From Pseudorhodobacter wandonensis (lineage in GTDB: Bacteria; Pseudomonadota; Alphaproteobacteria; Rhodobacterales; Rhodobacteraceae): a DNA stretch of 64,000 nt. The notes under the pieces were generated by a model. The model did no database searches. It saw nothing but the letters and a program-made list of their open reading frames with translations, and was not told the DNA's origin. This document shows, one piece after another, positions 8,181 to 17,523 of this stretch. A program made the position numbers and the translations under genes. Within the stretch, counting starts at the first letter, position 1. Every line of letters starts with the position of its first letter. The stretch spans positions 186,001 through 250,000 of the forward strand of contig NZ_LGHT01000031.1 in NCBI RefSeq assembly GCF_001202035.1, in the 5' to 3' direction.

Positions 8181-10526
8181 TCAAGCCGCCGGATTGGTAA
8201 GGTTGGCCATCAGGCGAAAGGCGCCGGTGACAAGTGCCTCCATCTGCAAGTGCAGGATCAGGGCGCAGTGGTGGTGTTGGCCTTTGCCAAAGCGCGCCGT
8301 CAGCAGAGCGCCTTGGTGCGGGGCCTCATCCGGGTCGTTCATTTGCAGCAGCGGCTGGTAGGCGGAGGCCCAGCTTTTGGCAAAATAGAGCCCGCGTTCT
8401 TTGACCCAGCCCTGCCAATCGGCCTCGGTGATTTTGTTGGGGGTGTTGAGCAGGGGGTGATCGGGGATGAGGGGGGTGACATGCGCGTTTTCATCCGTGA
8501 CGCGGAAGCGCAGGCTGGGTTTGCCGATTTCCAGCGCGGCGGGCGCGGTATGGGCGGCATCCCAATTATCCCAAGGCCGGTGATAGAGCGTCAGCAATGT
8601 GCCGCCCTGATGCACCCATTGGTGGATGGCGGGCATGAAGGCGGCCAGCGCGGGGCGAAAGCGCAGGGCGAAAATGCCGATTACGAGGCTGTCGTACTCT
8701 GCGAGGGCTGCGGCGGTCAGGGCGCTGTCGGGCAGGGTGGTTACATCTGCGCCCATTGCGCGCAGCCAATGGTCAACGCGGTCATTTCCGCCGCCGATAT
8801 AGGCGATGCGGGCCTTTGGCAGGGCAACCTCGGCCACGCGCAGGCGCAGAGTGGCGGGGGCGGCAAAGAGCAAAGGGCCGGTGTGCGGGTGGTGGATGGG
8901 GGTGACGGTTTGGGCGGGTTGACCGCCTGTTGTGACGGGCAGAATATGCAGGTTTGGCGCGGGGAGCAGCGCTGCGTCTTGCACGGTCAAGGACAGGCCT
9001 TTGCCGGTGTCGGATAGGGCAAGGCCCTGTGGCACAGGCACAGAGGCACCATGTGACAGATGCAGGGCCACGGGTTTTGGCGCAGCGGTGTTCAGGAATG
9101 CCGTAGCGGGGTCGATGGTTGCCTTTACTGCAGGCAAAACAAGCAGTTGCTGTTCTGGCGGCACGGTAAGGCTGGTGTCGATGCCTTCATAGCGCAGGGT
9201 GATTTTCACTGCGACGGGGCCTTGGGGGGCGTGGGCGTGGTGGACCATGGGAAAGGGGTCAAAGGGCAGGGCGGAGTTGGGCAGGGTGATGCTGTCATCC
9301 GTGCTGTGCCAGCCCTTTGGCAGGTGCCATGCGGCGCGGGTTTTGCACAGGTGATCCGGGGTTATCAGCGACAGGCTGGCGCCGATGGTCTGGCCCGGTT
9401 CGGCAAGGTCTGTATCCAGCCGAGCCGTTAGGCGGCACCCGCAGGCGAGGTAGGCCACGCGCGACAGTTGCGCGATGCTGCGGTCAAAGCGGTGGAGTGC
9501 GTAATCCTGCCCGCGTTCAACGCATTGGGCGCGGGCGGCGCGGGCATGGGCGATGGCAAGGAATGCATGGTGCAGCACGGCCGCGGCATCGGGATAAGCT
9601 GCCACACAGGCAGCAAGCTGCGTGTCCAGATCGGCGGCGCGGGCATTGCCGGGCAACAGATCGGCATAAGAGTTGGGTAGGTTGTCGGTAATTTTGGCCT
9701 TGTCGCCTGCGCGGTCGGGGCCAACGGTGCTGCGCACCAAATGCAGCGGCCAGCCTTTTGGCACAACGCCGCCGGTCCAGCGGCCCATGCCTTGGGTGGC
9801 GTGAAAGGCGCGGGATTGTTGGCCGATCTCGGCCCATGTCCAGCCGGACGGGGGTTCATGGCCTGCACCCGGAATATGGACAGTGGCGGGGGGCGGGGGC
9901 AGATCGTCGTCATAGGCATCGCCTGCGCCAGACCACGCAGGCAGGTACAGCTTGGCCACTTGCCACGGGGTGCCCTTTGCATCGAAATCGGGATCGGCGG
10001 CGGCATCCATTGCCTCATGCGCGGCTTGGGTCATGGCGCGGTGGTGGCCGTGCTGGCCGGGAATATCAAGAAATGTGGGGCAGAGGATGTCGGGGCGCTC
10101 GGCCCGGATGGCCTGCACCAGCATGCGCAGGGTATGGGCGTGGCCCCATTTGCCCAGCGTTTCCACACCGGATTTGGAAAAGCCGAAATCGGTGATCGGG
10201 TCGTCGGGTGTGTCTGACATCCAATACATCGACAGGCCCAGTACATCGGCGGCGGCGTGCATTTCGGCCATGCGCAGGGTGCCAAGGGCAGCGCCTGCCT
10301 CGCGCCCTATATCGTTCTGGCCGCCTTCGCCGCGGGTCGAGCAGACGTAGGAAACCGACAGCCCGTCACGGTAGGTCAGCGCGGCCAGCATGCTGGAATG
10401 TTCATCATCGGGATGGGCGCCCGAATTCATGAAGCGCACCAAGCCGCGCAAAGGTTGCAGTGCGCGCCACAGCATCAGGCCCGCAGGCTGGGCGGTCTGG
10501 AGGCGGATACGGGCGGCGTCAGTCAT
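8181..10526 (-). CDS. Large PIG-L family N-deacetylase with C-terminal ThuA/GATase-like domain
   Basis: 781 residues from the ATG at 10526, which overlaps the ROK stop (ATGA); an ATG six bases upstream is equally possible. The PIG-L zinc motif AHPDDE lies at about residues 37-42, with the later metal ligand region GQHGHHRA. A central region of about 250 residues looks like a beta-rich linker. The last 200 residues (RIAYIGGGNDRVDHWL, YDSLVIGIFALR, GGTLLTLYHRPWDNW) resemble ThuA/glutamine-amidotransferase-like folds. No signal peptide is visible. PIG-L enzymes remove N-acetyl groups from amino sugars and conjugates. Here it probably acts on what the neighbouring sugar ABC system imports. Confidence 0.87.
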   Translation of the reverse strand: MTDAARIRLQTAQPAGLMLWRALQPLRGLVRFMNSGAHPDDEHSSMLAALTYRDGLSVSYVCSTRGEGGQNDIGREAGAALGTLRMAEMHAAADVLGLSMYWMSDTPDDPITDFGFSKSGVETLGKWGHAHTLRMLVQAIRAERPDILCPTFLDIPGQHGHHRAMTQAAHEAMDAAADPDFDAKGTPWQVAKLYLPAWSGAGDAYDDDLPPPPATVHIPGAGHEPPSGWTWAEIGQQSRAFHATQGMGRWTGGVVPKGWPLHLVRSTVGPDRAGDKAKITDNLPNSYADLLPGNARAADLDTQLAACVAAYPDAAAVLHHAFLAIAHARAARAQCVERGQDYALHRFDRSIAQLSRVAYLACGCRLTARLDTDLAEPGQTIGASLSLITPDHLCKTRAAWHLPKGWHSTDDSITLPNSALPFDPFPMVHHAHAPQGPVAVKITLRYEGIDTSLTVPPEQQLLVLPAVKATIDPATAFLNTAAPKPVALHLSHGASVPVPQGLALSDTGKGLSLTVQDAALLPAPNLHILPVTTGGQPAQTVTPIHHPHTGPLLFAAPATLRLRVAEVALPKARIAYIGGGNDRVDHWLRAMGADVTTLPDSALTAAALAEYDSLVIGIFALRFRPALAAFMPAIHQWVHQGGTLLTLYHRPWDNWDAAHTAPAALEIGKPSLRFRVTDENAHVTPLIPDHPLLNTPNKITEADWQGWVKERGLYFAKSWASAYQPLLQMNDPDEAPHQGALLTARFGKGQHHHCALILHLQMEALVTGAFRLMANLTNPAA

Positions 10527-11743
10527 GGGCATGGCGGCGATTCCAATCTGTGGGCATCAAGGCGCGGGGTGACAGTGCTGTGGATGACAAGGGCGGCTGC
10601 GCCTAGGGCTGCGGTAAATCGGCCCGAGGTGCCGCGCTGGACACGTGGGGCCGTACGGTCGGAACGGCGGGCAACCGAACCTGTGGGCAAGGCCAGCCGG
10701 GCGATCAACGCGTCAATCAGCGCATCGGGCAAGGCACCGCCCAGCACGGTGGATTGCGGGTCAAACAGGTTTTCGAGCATTCCGATGGCACGTGACAGCG
10801 CCTCGGCTGCGGTGTCGAGCCATTCGATCAGATCCGGGTTTTGCGTATCCAGCAGGCGCAGCAGGGTTGCATCGGTGCCAGAGGTATCGGGGGCAAGGTG
10901 GCCCTTGGCGACAAGATGGCGCTGGACTGACAGGCGGCTGACATATTGTTCCAGACAGCCCGCATTGCCGCAGCCGCAAGCACGGCCGTTGGGGTGGATT
11001 ATCACATGCCCGACCTCACCCGCATTGCCGAACGCGCCGCGCAGGGGGTGGCCTTGGGCCACGATGCCAAGGCCAAGTCCCGAACCGAAATAGAGAAAAG
11101 CATAGGTCGGCAGACCTTGAGCGGCACCCGACATGCCTTCGGCCAAAGCGGCGGCGGTGGCGTCTTTGTCGATATGCACGGGCAGGCCCAACAAGAGTTC
11201 AGCCCGCGCGGGCAGGGTGGCCGGATCCCATCCCGGCAAGGCGGTCGCATCATCGGTACTCAGCCCTTCGAGGCCAAAGGGGCCGGGGATCACCAGCCCT
11301 GCGCCCAAAATGCGGGCAATGGGGCTGCGCGCGATGGCCTTTTGCGCCAGCCTTGCCATTTGCGCCAAGACAAAATCGGGGTCGGTTTGGGCAAGGCGAT
11401 GGTGCTCGCTGGCCAGTGCCGTTCCACCAAGGTCGGTCAGCACCATCGTCAGCATATCTGGCCGCACCTCAAACCCCAAAGCGGCGGCCCCTGCGGGGTT
11501 AAAGGCATAGACGACCGGCGGCTGGCCGCGTGCCGCCGCCCTGCGACCTGTGCGCAGCACAAGGCCCTCGGTTTCAAGTTCGGCCATCAGGTTTGACACG
11601 GTTTGGGTCGATAGACCTGCAGCTTTGGCAATCTCGGCCCGCCCCGCCGCGCGGGTTTGCAAATAGCCCAAAACCACGCGGCGATTATGCGCTTTGGTCT
11701 TTTCGGCGTTATTGCCGGCGATTTGCTGGGGTTGGAACGACAC
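10523..11743 (-). CDS. ROK-family transcriptional repressor
   Basis: 406 residues from a GTG start with AAGG upstream. The N-terminal winged helix (AEIAKAAGLSTQTVSNLMAELE, about residues 36-57) is followed by an ROK sugar-kinase-like body. That body carries the zinc signature with cysteines in CGCGNAGCLEQ after GHVIIHPNG. This NagC/Mlc architecture binds DNA and senses a sugar or sugar phosphate. It is transcribed divergently from the sugar ABC operon at 11900, so it is the obvious regulator of both directions. The downstream PIG-L gene overlaps it. Confidence 0.9.
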   Translation of the reverse strand: MSFQPQQIAGNNAEKTKAHNRRVVLGYLQTRAAGRAEIAKAAGLSTQTVSNLMAELETEGLVLRTGRRAAARGQPPVVYAFNPAGAAALGFEVRPDMLTMVLTDLGGTALASEHHRLAQTDPDFVLAQMARLAQKAIARSPIARILGAGLVIPGPFGLEGLSTDDATALPGWDPATLPARAELLLGLPVHIDKDATAAALAEGMSGAAQGLPTYAFLYFGSGLGLGIVAQGHPLRGAFGNAGEVGHVIIHPNGRACGCGNAGCLEQYVSRLSVQRHLVAKGHLAPDTSGTDATLLRLLDTQNPDLIEWLDTAAEALSRAIGMLENLFDPQSTVLGGALPDALIDALIARLALPTGSVARRSDRTAPRVQRGTSGRFTAALGAAALVIHSTVTPRLDAHRLESPPCP

Positions 11744-11757
11744 TCTGCAACCTTAAC

Positions 11758-11770
11758 TCAAAACATTTGA
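11758..11770. promoter_or_regulatory. Candidate ROK operator in divergent promoter
   Basis: TCAAA-ACA-TTTGA, a perfect 5-bp inverted repeat with a 3-nt spacer, lies in the AT-rich part of the 156-bp divergent region, 15 bp from the ROK start. NagC/Mlc-type operators are AT-rich inverted repeats, so position and composition fit. The short arms make chance occurrence possible. Confidence 0.3.
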
Positions 11771-11899
11771 ATAAAATATTGATCTTTGTCACGAAGCCGT
11801 CAACACTTGGTTTCAGTTGCGTGACCCACCCGACCGAAAAGGGGGGGATTCGAGCCACAAGAACCGCCGCAAGTGCGGACAACATGGGAGTGATGACGA

Positions 11900-13156
11900 A
11901 TGAAAGCATTCAAGGCATTTACGATGGCGGCGGCGACCAGCCTTTCCGCGTTGATTGCGGCCGCCCCTGCGCAGGCGGTCGAGATTGAGTATTGGCAGTA
12001 CATCTTTGACGCCCGCATCAAGGCGATGGATGTGCTGATCGATAATTTCCAAAAGGCAAACCCCGATATTACGGTCAAGCAAAGCACATTTCCCTATGCC
12101 GATTACCGCACCAAGGTGGCAGCCGCCATTCCGGCGGGCGAAGGGCCGGATGTGGTGCAACTGTTTTATGGTTGGTTGAATGACTATGTGCAGGCTGATC
12201 TGATCCAGCCGCTGCCTGCGTCCAACTTTCCGGCTGACAAGATCGAGGCCGAGTTTTTCCCGATGGTCCGTGCGATGAAAATCGACGGCAATTATATGGC
12301 TTTGCCGACAGCGGTTCGGTCTTTGGCGCTGTTTTACAATACGCGCATGTTCAAAGAGGCAGGCTATGATAAGGCGCCGGCCAATCTGGACGAGCTGGTC
12401 GCAATGGCCGAAAAGATGACGACCAAGGATGGTGCAGGCAATATCACCGCCGAAGGCCTGACCAGCGGCATGACCGCCCAAGACCACCATTGGTGGCGCG
12501 AGGTTCTGCTGCGGCAGTTCGGTGGCGTGCCCTATTCGGATGACAACAAGACTGTGACCTATAACACCGAGGCCGGCGTTAAGGCCTTGCAGTTTTATGC
12601 CGACCTGGAAGGCAAGTATGGCGTAACCAAATCGACCTTTATGGACGAGCCGCAAGCCGCGTTCAAAGCGGGCCGTGCAGCGATGCATATCGACGGTTCC
12701 TTCCGTATTGGCGCGCTAAAGGATACGCGGGGCCTTGATTGGGCGGTGGCCGAATTGCCGGCGGGGCCGGACGGGACCAAATCAAACTATGCCAGCTATT
12801 GGGTGAACGCGATTACGAGCAAGGCCAAGGATGAAAAATACGAGGCCTCGGTGAAGTTCATGGAATATATCACCAGTGACGAGGCGATGCAGATCTGGCT
12901 GGATACGGTTGGTGAATTGCCTGCAAAGCCATCAGCCGCGATGACCGAGAAAAACCTTGCCGACCCGGTATTCGGGCCGTTCGTGGCGGGGCTTGGCTAT
13001 GCGCAAACGACTGTATTCGCAGACGAATCCGGTCAGCGCCAAGTGCTGGTGGATGCGGTTAGCCGGATGTCGCTAGAAGGGCAATCGGCGGCAGATGCGC
13101 TTGCGGCAGCGGCCAAGGCCGAGCAAGCCATTCTGGACAGCTATTACAAAAAGTAA
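11900..13156 (+). CDS. Sugar ABC transporter substrate-binding protein
   Basis: 418 residues. The Sec signal peptide ends near AAPAQA/VEIEYWQ. The mature protein has the family 1 extracellular solute-binding pattern (EYWQYIFDARIKAMDVLIDNFQKANPDI at the N-terminus, GPDVVQLFYGWLNDYV, AAMHIDGSFRIGAL), as in MalE/UgpB-type carbohydrate binders. GGGAG precedes the ATG. It is the first gene of a six-gene operon and is followed by a strong stem-loop, which would leave it more abundant than the permeases. The ligand is unknown; a glycoside or amino-sugar derivative is plausible from the neighbours. Confidence 0.9.
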   Translation: MKAFKAFTMAAATSLSALIAAAPAQAVEIEYWQYIFDARIKAMDVLIDNFQKANPDITVKQSTFPYADYRTKVAAAIPAGEGPDVVQLFYGWLNDYVQADLIQPLPASNFPADKIEAEFFPMVRAMKIDGNYMALPTAVRSLALFYNTRMFKEAGYDKAPANLDELVAMAEKMTTKDGAGNITAEGLTSGMTAQDHHWWREVLLRQFGGVPYSDDNKTVTYNTEAGVKALQFYADLEGKYGVTKSTFMDEPQAAFKAGRAAMHIDGSFRIGALKDTRGLDWAVAELPAGPDGTKSNYASYWVNAITSKAKDEKYEASVKFMEYITSDEAMQIWLDTVGELPAKPSAAMTEKNLADPVFGPFVAGLGYAQTTVFADESGQRQVLVDAVSRMSLEGQSAADALAAAAKAEQAILDSYYKK

Positions 13157-13169
13157 CCCTCCCTGACTT

Positions 13170-13196
13170 GCGGCCCGGTTCGCCGGGCCGCTTTTT
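13170..13196 (+). terminator. Stem-loop with T-run between binding protein and permease genes
   Basis: Perfect 9-bp stem GCGGCCCGG / CCGGGCCGC closed by a TTCG tetraloop and followed by TTTTT. It lies 14 bp after the binding-protein stop. In ABC operons such leaky terminators or stabilising hairpins raise the ratio of binding protein to permease. Confidence 0.75.
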
Positions 13197-13223
13197 CCGG
13201 GGCAGAATACAGGGTTGGGGCAA

Positions 13224-14120
13224 ATGGCAGTGTATCGCAATCTTTCCATCCGTCAGAAACAGGTGGTCTGGGCTTGGGGCTTTTTGGCCCTGCCCATCGT
13301 TTTTTACTGCGTGATCCGGTTTTATCCGACGCTGAACGCGATCATCCTGAGCTTTCAAAGCTGGAACCTGCTTGGCCCGCGCGAATGGGTGGGGTTTGAT
13401 AACTATGTCAAGCTGTGGCACGACCCGGTGTTCTGGAAGGCGTTTCGCAATACCTTTGTGTACTTGATCCTTGGTACGCCGATTTCCTTGGTTCTGAGCT
13501 TTTTGATTGCCTATCAGTTGGACAAGACGCGGTTGCTGCATGGCACGCTGCGGGCGCTGTATTTCTTGCCATTCCTTACGTCAACTGTGGCGATGGCTTG
13601 GGTTTGGCGCTGGTTTTACCAACCGGTGCCGATTGGGTTGTTTAACAACTTTCTGGCATCGATGGGCTTTGCGCAGGTGGATTTTCTGAACTCGACCACC
13701 AATGCGCTGCCATCGATTTTGCTGCCGGCAATCTGGGCGGGCCTTGGCTTTCAGATCATCATCTTCATGGCCGGATTGCGGGCGATCCCCACCAGTTACT
13801 ATGAGGCGGCGCGGATTGACGGGGTATCAAGCTGGACGATTATGTCCGAGATTACATTGCCACTGCTAAAGCCGACGATTGTGTTTCTGGTCGTGTTTTC
13901 TAGCATCGGTTTTCTGCGGATTTTCGATCAGGTGTTCAACATGACCACCAATAACCCCGGCGGGCCATTGGATAGCACCAAGCCGCTGGTTTTGATGATT
14001 TACCAAACCGCGTTTTCCAGCTTTGATATGGGGTATGCAGCCGCGCAAACGGTTGTTTTATTTGGTATTTTGCTAGTGGTTAGCTTGGTTCAACTGCGCG
14101 TGTTAAAGGAAAAGCCATGA
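13224..14120 (+). CDS. Sugar ABC transporter permease (MalF/UgpA type)
   Basis: 298 residues from the ATG at 13224; an in-frame TTG nine bases upstream is less likely. It has six predicted helices and the cytoplasmic EAA loop YYEAARIDGVSSWTIMSEITLPLLKP, which contacts the ATPase. The opening segment LSIRQKQVVWAWGFLALPIVFY is typical of UgpA/MalF-type permeases. Its ATGA stop overlaps the second permease. It forms the heteromeric membrane channel with the next gene product and is energised by the MsmK/UgpC-like ATPase encoded at 16474. Confidence 0.92.
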   Translation: MAVYRNLSIRQKQVVWAWGFLALPIVFYCVIRFYPTLNAIILSFQSWNLLGPREWVGFDNYVKLWHDPVFWKAFRNTFVYLILGTPISLVLSFLIAYQLDKTRLLHGTLRALYFLPFLTSTVAMAWVWRWFYQPVPIGLFNNFLASMGFAQVDFLNSTTNALPSILLPAIWAGLGFQIIIFMAGLRAIPTSYYEAARIDGVSSWTIMSEITLPLLKPTIVFLVVFSSIGFLRIFDQVFNMTTNNPGGPLDSTKPLVLMIYQTAFSSFDMGYAAAQTVVLFGILLVVSLVQLRVLKEKP

Positions 14121-14986
14121 GCGAGGTCAAAGCAAGCGCCAACAGCCTGATGCAGGCGCGGGTTGCAAAAGGCCCGCGCGATCCTTGGGCCGTGCTGCGC
14201 TGGACGCTGCTGGCGATGGGCGCGATTGTGATGGTGATGCCGATCATCTACATGCTGTCGGCCAGTATCAAATATCCGTTTGAAATGTATGACTTGAACA
14301 TCATCCCAAAGGAGCCGACGTTTGAGAATTATACCTATGTGCTGTCGGACGGGCGGTTTTTGCGCTGGTTCGGCAACTCGTTCCTGATTGCCACGCTGAC
14401 CACGATTTCGGCAGTGTTTTTTGATGCGCTGGTCGGCTATGCGCTGTGCAAGTTTCAGTTTCGCGGGCGGACATTCGTGTTCATCGCCATTCTGTCAACG
14501 CTGATGATTCCAACCGAAATGCTGGTGATTCCGTGGTATCTGATGTCCAAAACCTTTGGCTGGCTGGATAGCTATTGGGGCATCATGTTTCCGGGTGTGA
14601 TGACGGCCTTTGGTACGTTTTTGATGAAGCAATTTTTTGAAACCGTGCCGGATGACTTCCTTGAGGCCGCGCGGATTGACGGGCTGAACGAATTTCAGAT
14701 CTGGTGGTCGGTGGCCTTGCCGCTGGTGACGCCGGCACTGTCGGCCCTTGCGATTTTTGTGTTTCTGGGCAATTGGACCGCGTTTTTGTGGCCGCTTATC
14801 GTGACCAATTCCCAAGACCTATATACCCTTCCGGTGGGCCTGACGACCTTTAGCGTCGAGCAAGCCGTGGAATGGGAATTGATTATGACAGGGGCGGCAT
14901 TGGCCACGATTCCGACGTTGATCGTGTTCTTGCTGTTCCAGCGCTATATCATTCGTGGTGTGGCCATGGCGGGGTTAAAAGGATGA
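14117..14986 (+). CDS. Sugar ABC transporter permease (MalG/UgpE type)
   Basis: 289 residues, six helices. The EAA loop is DFLEAARIDGLNEFQIWWSVALPLVTPAL, and the C-terminus FLLFQRYIIRGVAMAGLKG is the typical MalG/UgpE ending. It overlaps the upstream permease by 4 nt (ATGA) and the lyase gene downstream in the same way, showing tight translational coupling. It pairs with the preceding permease. Confidence 0.93.
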   Translation: MSEVKASANSLMQARVAKGPRDPWAVLRWTLLAMGAIVMVMPIIYMLSASIKYPFEMYDLNIIPKEPTFENYTYVLSDGRFLRWFGNSFLIATLTTISAVFFDALVGYALCKFQFRGRTFVFIAILSTLMIPTEMLVIPWYLMSKTFGWLDSYWGIMFPGVMTAFGTFLMKQFFETVPDDFLEAARIDGLNEFQIWWSVALPLVTPALSALAIFVFLGNWTAFLWPLIVTNSQDLYTLPVGLTTFSVEQAVEWELIMTGAALATIPTLIVFLLFQRYIIRGVAMAGLKG

Positions 14987-16470
14987 AAGATAACAGTAAA
15001 TTCCCTGATCCGACCTATCGTGACACTGTGTTGGAACCGCTGTTCGATGCGGCAAAGCTGCACTATGCGGCACCCGTGCGGGCGATAAACCGCGCGCATC
15101 TGGTCATGCTTGCTGAAGAAGGCATTTTGTCCCGCGATGTGGCGCGCAAAATCGCGCAGGCGCTGAACGAGATTGATGCCGAGATTGACCTTACCAAGCT
15201 GCGCTATACCGGCGAATATGAGGATTATTTTTTCCTTGTCGAGGCCGAGCTGAAACGCCGTCTTGGCCCGGATGTGGCGGGGGCATTGCACACGGCCCGG
15301 TCGCGTAATGATATGGACCATACAGTGTTCAAGCTGGTGCTGCGCGGCAAAACCGATGCGCTGTTGGCGCAGGCTATGGTGCTGAGCCGGGACTTGATAA
15401 AAACGGCGCGGCGCGAACGGGACACGCTGATCGTGGCCTATACCCATGGCCAGCCAGCCCAACCCACGACTTACGGGCATTACCTTGCTGCGGCGATCGA
15501 GGTGCTGATCCGGGATGGCGAGCGGCTTTGCGATGCGCGTGGTGCGCTTGACCATTGCCCGATGGGTGCGGCGGCGATCACCACCTCGGGCTTTCCGATC
15601 AACCGGCACCGCGTGGCCGAGCTGCTGGGTTTTGCCGAGCCTTTGCGCAATTCTTATGGCTGTATTGCGGGGGTCGATTATGTGACCGGCCTGTATTCGG
15701 CGATGAAGCTGATGTTCTTGCACCTCGGGCGGGTGATCCAGGACATGCAGTTCTGGTCGGCGTTTGAGGTGGGGCAGCTTTATGTGCCCAACGCGATGGT
15801 GCAAATTTCATCAATCATGCCGCAAAAGCGCAATCCCGTGCCGATCGAACATTTGCGCCATTTGGCCAGTATGACGGTGGGGCGCTGCGATGCTGTGGTG
15901 AACACCATGCATAACACGCCCTTTACCGATATGAATGATAGCGAGGGCGAGGTGCAGGCAGCAGGCTATGCCGCGTTTGACAGTGCTGCCCGCGTGCTGG
16001 CGCTGCTGAATGCGCTTATTCCGGCCTGTTCGATAAACGCCGACCGTGTGGCCGCCAATATGGATGCGGCCTGTGTAACCGTGACCGAACTTGCCGATAG
16101 TTTGGTCCGGGGCGAGGGGCTGAGTTTTCGCCAAGCGCATGAGATTGCTGCGAAAACCGCGCAAGATGTGATTGCCCGCGCGGTGCCGCTTGCCGATGGG
16201 TTTGCAGCGTTTCAACAAGCCTTTATTGCCGAGACAGGCCGCAAACCTGCCCTTGATCCGGCGGGCTTTGCTGTGGCGGTCAGTGCCAAGAACTTTGTCG
16301 CACAGCGCGACCGTTTCGGGGGGCCGGCCCCTGCGCCGATGGACGACGCATTGCGGCATTATACCTATCAGCTTGACGAATGCGGCGAGGTGAATCAGCT
16401 GCGCACAGAACGCGCTGCGCGCGCGGCCAAGATGCTAGAAACCGCGTTTAACGCATTGTTGGTGGAGTAA
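14983..16470 (+). CDS. Argininosuccinate-lyase-family enzyme embedded in a sugar ABC operon
   Basis: 495 residues from the ATG that overlaps the permease stop. It has the superfamily's three conserved regions: HTARSRNDMDHT (ArgH has HTGRSRND), THGQPAQPTTYGHYL, and the signature SSIMPQKRNPVPIEH containing the catalytic serine loop. The family cleaves C-N bonds of N-substituted aspartates to release fumarate. Its location between ABC permeases and ATPase and its divergence in the third block argue for a catabolic role rather than arginine synthesis. EDDS lyase is a known family member acting on other N-succinyl amines. Substrate unknown. Confidence 0.85.
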   Translation: MKDNSKFPDPTYRDTVLEPLFDAAKLHYAAPVRAINRAHLVMLAEEGILSRDVARKIAQALNEIDAEIDLTKLRYTGEYEDYFFLVEAELKRRLGPDVAGALHTARSRNDMDHTVFKLVLRGKTDALLAQAMVLSRDLIKTARRERDTLIVAYTHGQPAQPTTYGHYLAAAIEVLIRDGERLCDARGALDHCPMGAAAITTSGFPINRHRVAELLGFAEPLRNSYGCIAGVDYVTGLYSAMKLMFLHLGRVIQDMQFWSAFEVGQLYVPNAMVQISSIMPQKRNPVPIEHLRHLASMTVGRCDAVVNTMHNTPFTDMNDSEGEVQAAGYAAFDSAARVLALLNALIPACSINADRVAANMDAACVTVTELADSLVRGEGLSFRQAHEIAAKTAQDVIARAVPLADGFAAFQQAFIAETGRKPALDPAGFAVAVSAKNFVAQRDRFGGPAPAPMDDALRHYTYQLDECGEVNQLRTERAARAAKMLETAFNALLVE

Positions 16471-16473
16471 GAT

Positions 16474-17523
16474 ATGGCAACCGTAAGCTTGCGAAACCTG
16501 ACCAAGGCCTATGGCAAAACCCGCGTGCTGCACGGGCTGAACCTAGAGATAGGCGACGGCGAATTTGTCGTGTTTGTCGGCCCCTCGGGCTGCGGCAAAT
16601 CGACGACCTTGCGCATGATTGCAGGGCTGGAAGAAGTGTCGGGCGGTGAAATTTCGATCGGTGGGCAGGTGGTGAACCATCTGGAACCCAAGGACCGCGA
16701 TATTGCGATGGTGTTTCAGAACTACGCGATCTACCCGCATATGACAGTGCGCAAGAACATCGGTTTTGGGTTGCGGCGGGCCAAGATGCCAAAGGCCGAT
16801 AAAGAAAAGCGCATCGAAGAGGTCGGCGCGATGTTGTCGATGACCGAGTATCTGGACCGCAAGCCTGCGCAGCTTTCAGGCGGGCAACGCCAGCGGGTTG
16901 CGATTGGCCGCGCAATGGTGCGTGACCCAGCGGTGTTTTTGTTTGATGAGCCATTGTCGAACCTTGATGCGCAGTTGCGCAGCCAGATGCGGTTGGAAAT
17001 CAAGAAACTGCACCAACGCGTTAACACAACGATCATCTTTGTGACCCATGATCAGGTCGAGGCCATGACGATGGCCGACCGAATCGTAATTATGAAAGAT
17101 GGGCATATTCAACAAGTTGGCACACCTGCCGAGGTGTTTCATAAACCGGCAAATATCTTTGTCGCGCAGTTCATTGGCGCGCCGTCGATGAACCTGTTGG
17201 AAGGGCGTGCCAAGGGGCAAGGGGTCGAGGTTGCAGGGCGGAAAATTGCCCGCGCGACCGGGGTCGCAGAGGGTGCGGCAGTCACTGTGGGCATCCGGCC
17301 CGATGATCTGCTCGTCACGGAGGAGGCGGGCAGTTTTGAAGGGCGGATCACGGTGTTGGAACCTCTGGGTTCGGAAACGCTCGCCTATGTTGATATCGGC
17401 GGGCAAGAGGTTGTCGCGCGTGCCGATGGTCGCAACCCGCCCGCTTTGGGGGCTGTCGTGCAATTGTCGGTGGCGCCAGAAAACCTGCATTTGTTCGGCG
17501 CCGATGGAAAGGCGATCAGATGA
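16474..17523 (+). CDS. Sugar ABC transporter ATP-binding protein (UgpC/MsmK type)
   Basis: 349 residues. It has Walker A GPSGCGKST, Q-loop VFQNYAIYPHM, signature LSGGQRQRVAIGRAMVR, Walker B VFLFDEPLSNLDAQL and H-loop FVTHDQ. The C-terminal 110 residues form the MalK-like TOBE/OB region (GIRPDDLLV), which in relatives can bind regulators. It begins 3 bp after the lyase stop and its own stop overlaps the PfkB kinase start. It powers the two upstream permeases. Confidence 0.95.
   Translation: MATVSLRNLTKAYGKTRVLHGLNLEIGDGEFVVFVGPSGCGKSTTLRMIAGLEEVSGGEISIGGQVVNHLEPKDRDIAMVFQNYAIYPHMTVRKNIGFGLRRAKMPKADKEKRIEEVGAMLSMTEYLDRKPAQLSGGQRQRVAIGRAMVRDPAVFLFDEPLSNLDAQLRSQMRLEIKKLHQRVNTTIIFVTHDQVEAMTMADRIVIMKDGHIQQVGTPAEVFHKPANIFVAQFIGAPSMNLLEGRAKGQGVEVAGRKIARATGVAEGAAVTVGIRPDDLLVTEEAGSFEGRITVLEPLGSETLAYVDIGGQEVVARADGRNPPALGAVVQLSVAPENLHLFGADGKAIR

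Noticed and set aside
11813-12688. 291-residue minus-strand frame
   Set aside because: Antisense to the sugar-binding protein; high Arg/His/Gly content typical of reverse frames in GC-rich DNA and no recognisable domain.
14872-14982. Longer start for the lyase gene
   Set aside because: It would overlap the permease gene by 115 nt. The ATG at 14983 forms an ATGA junction like the others in the operon.
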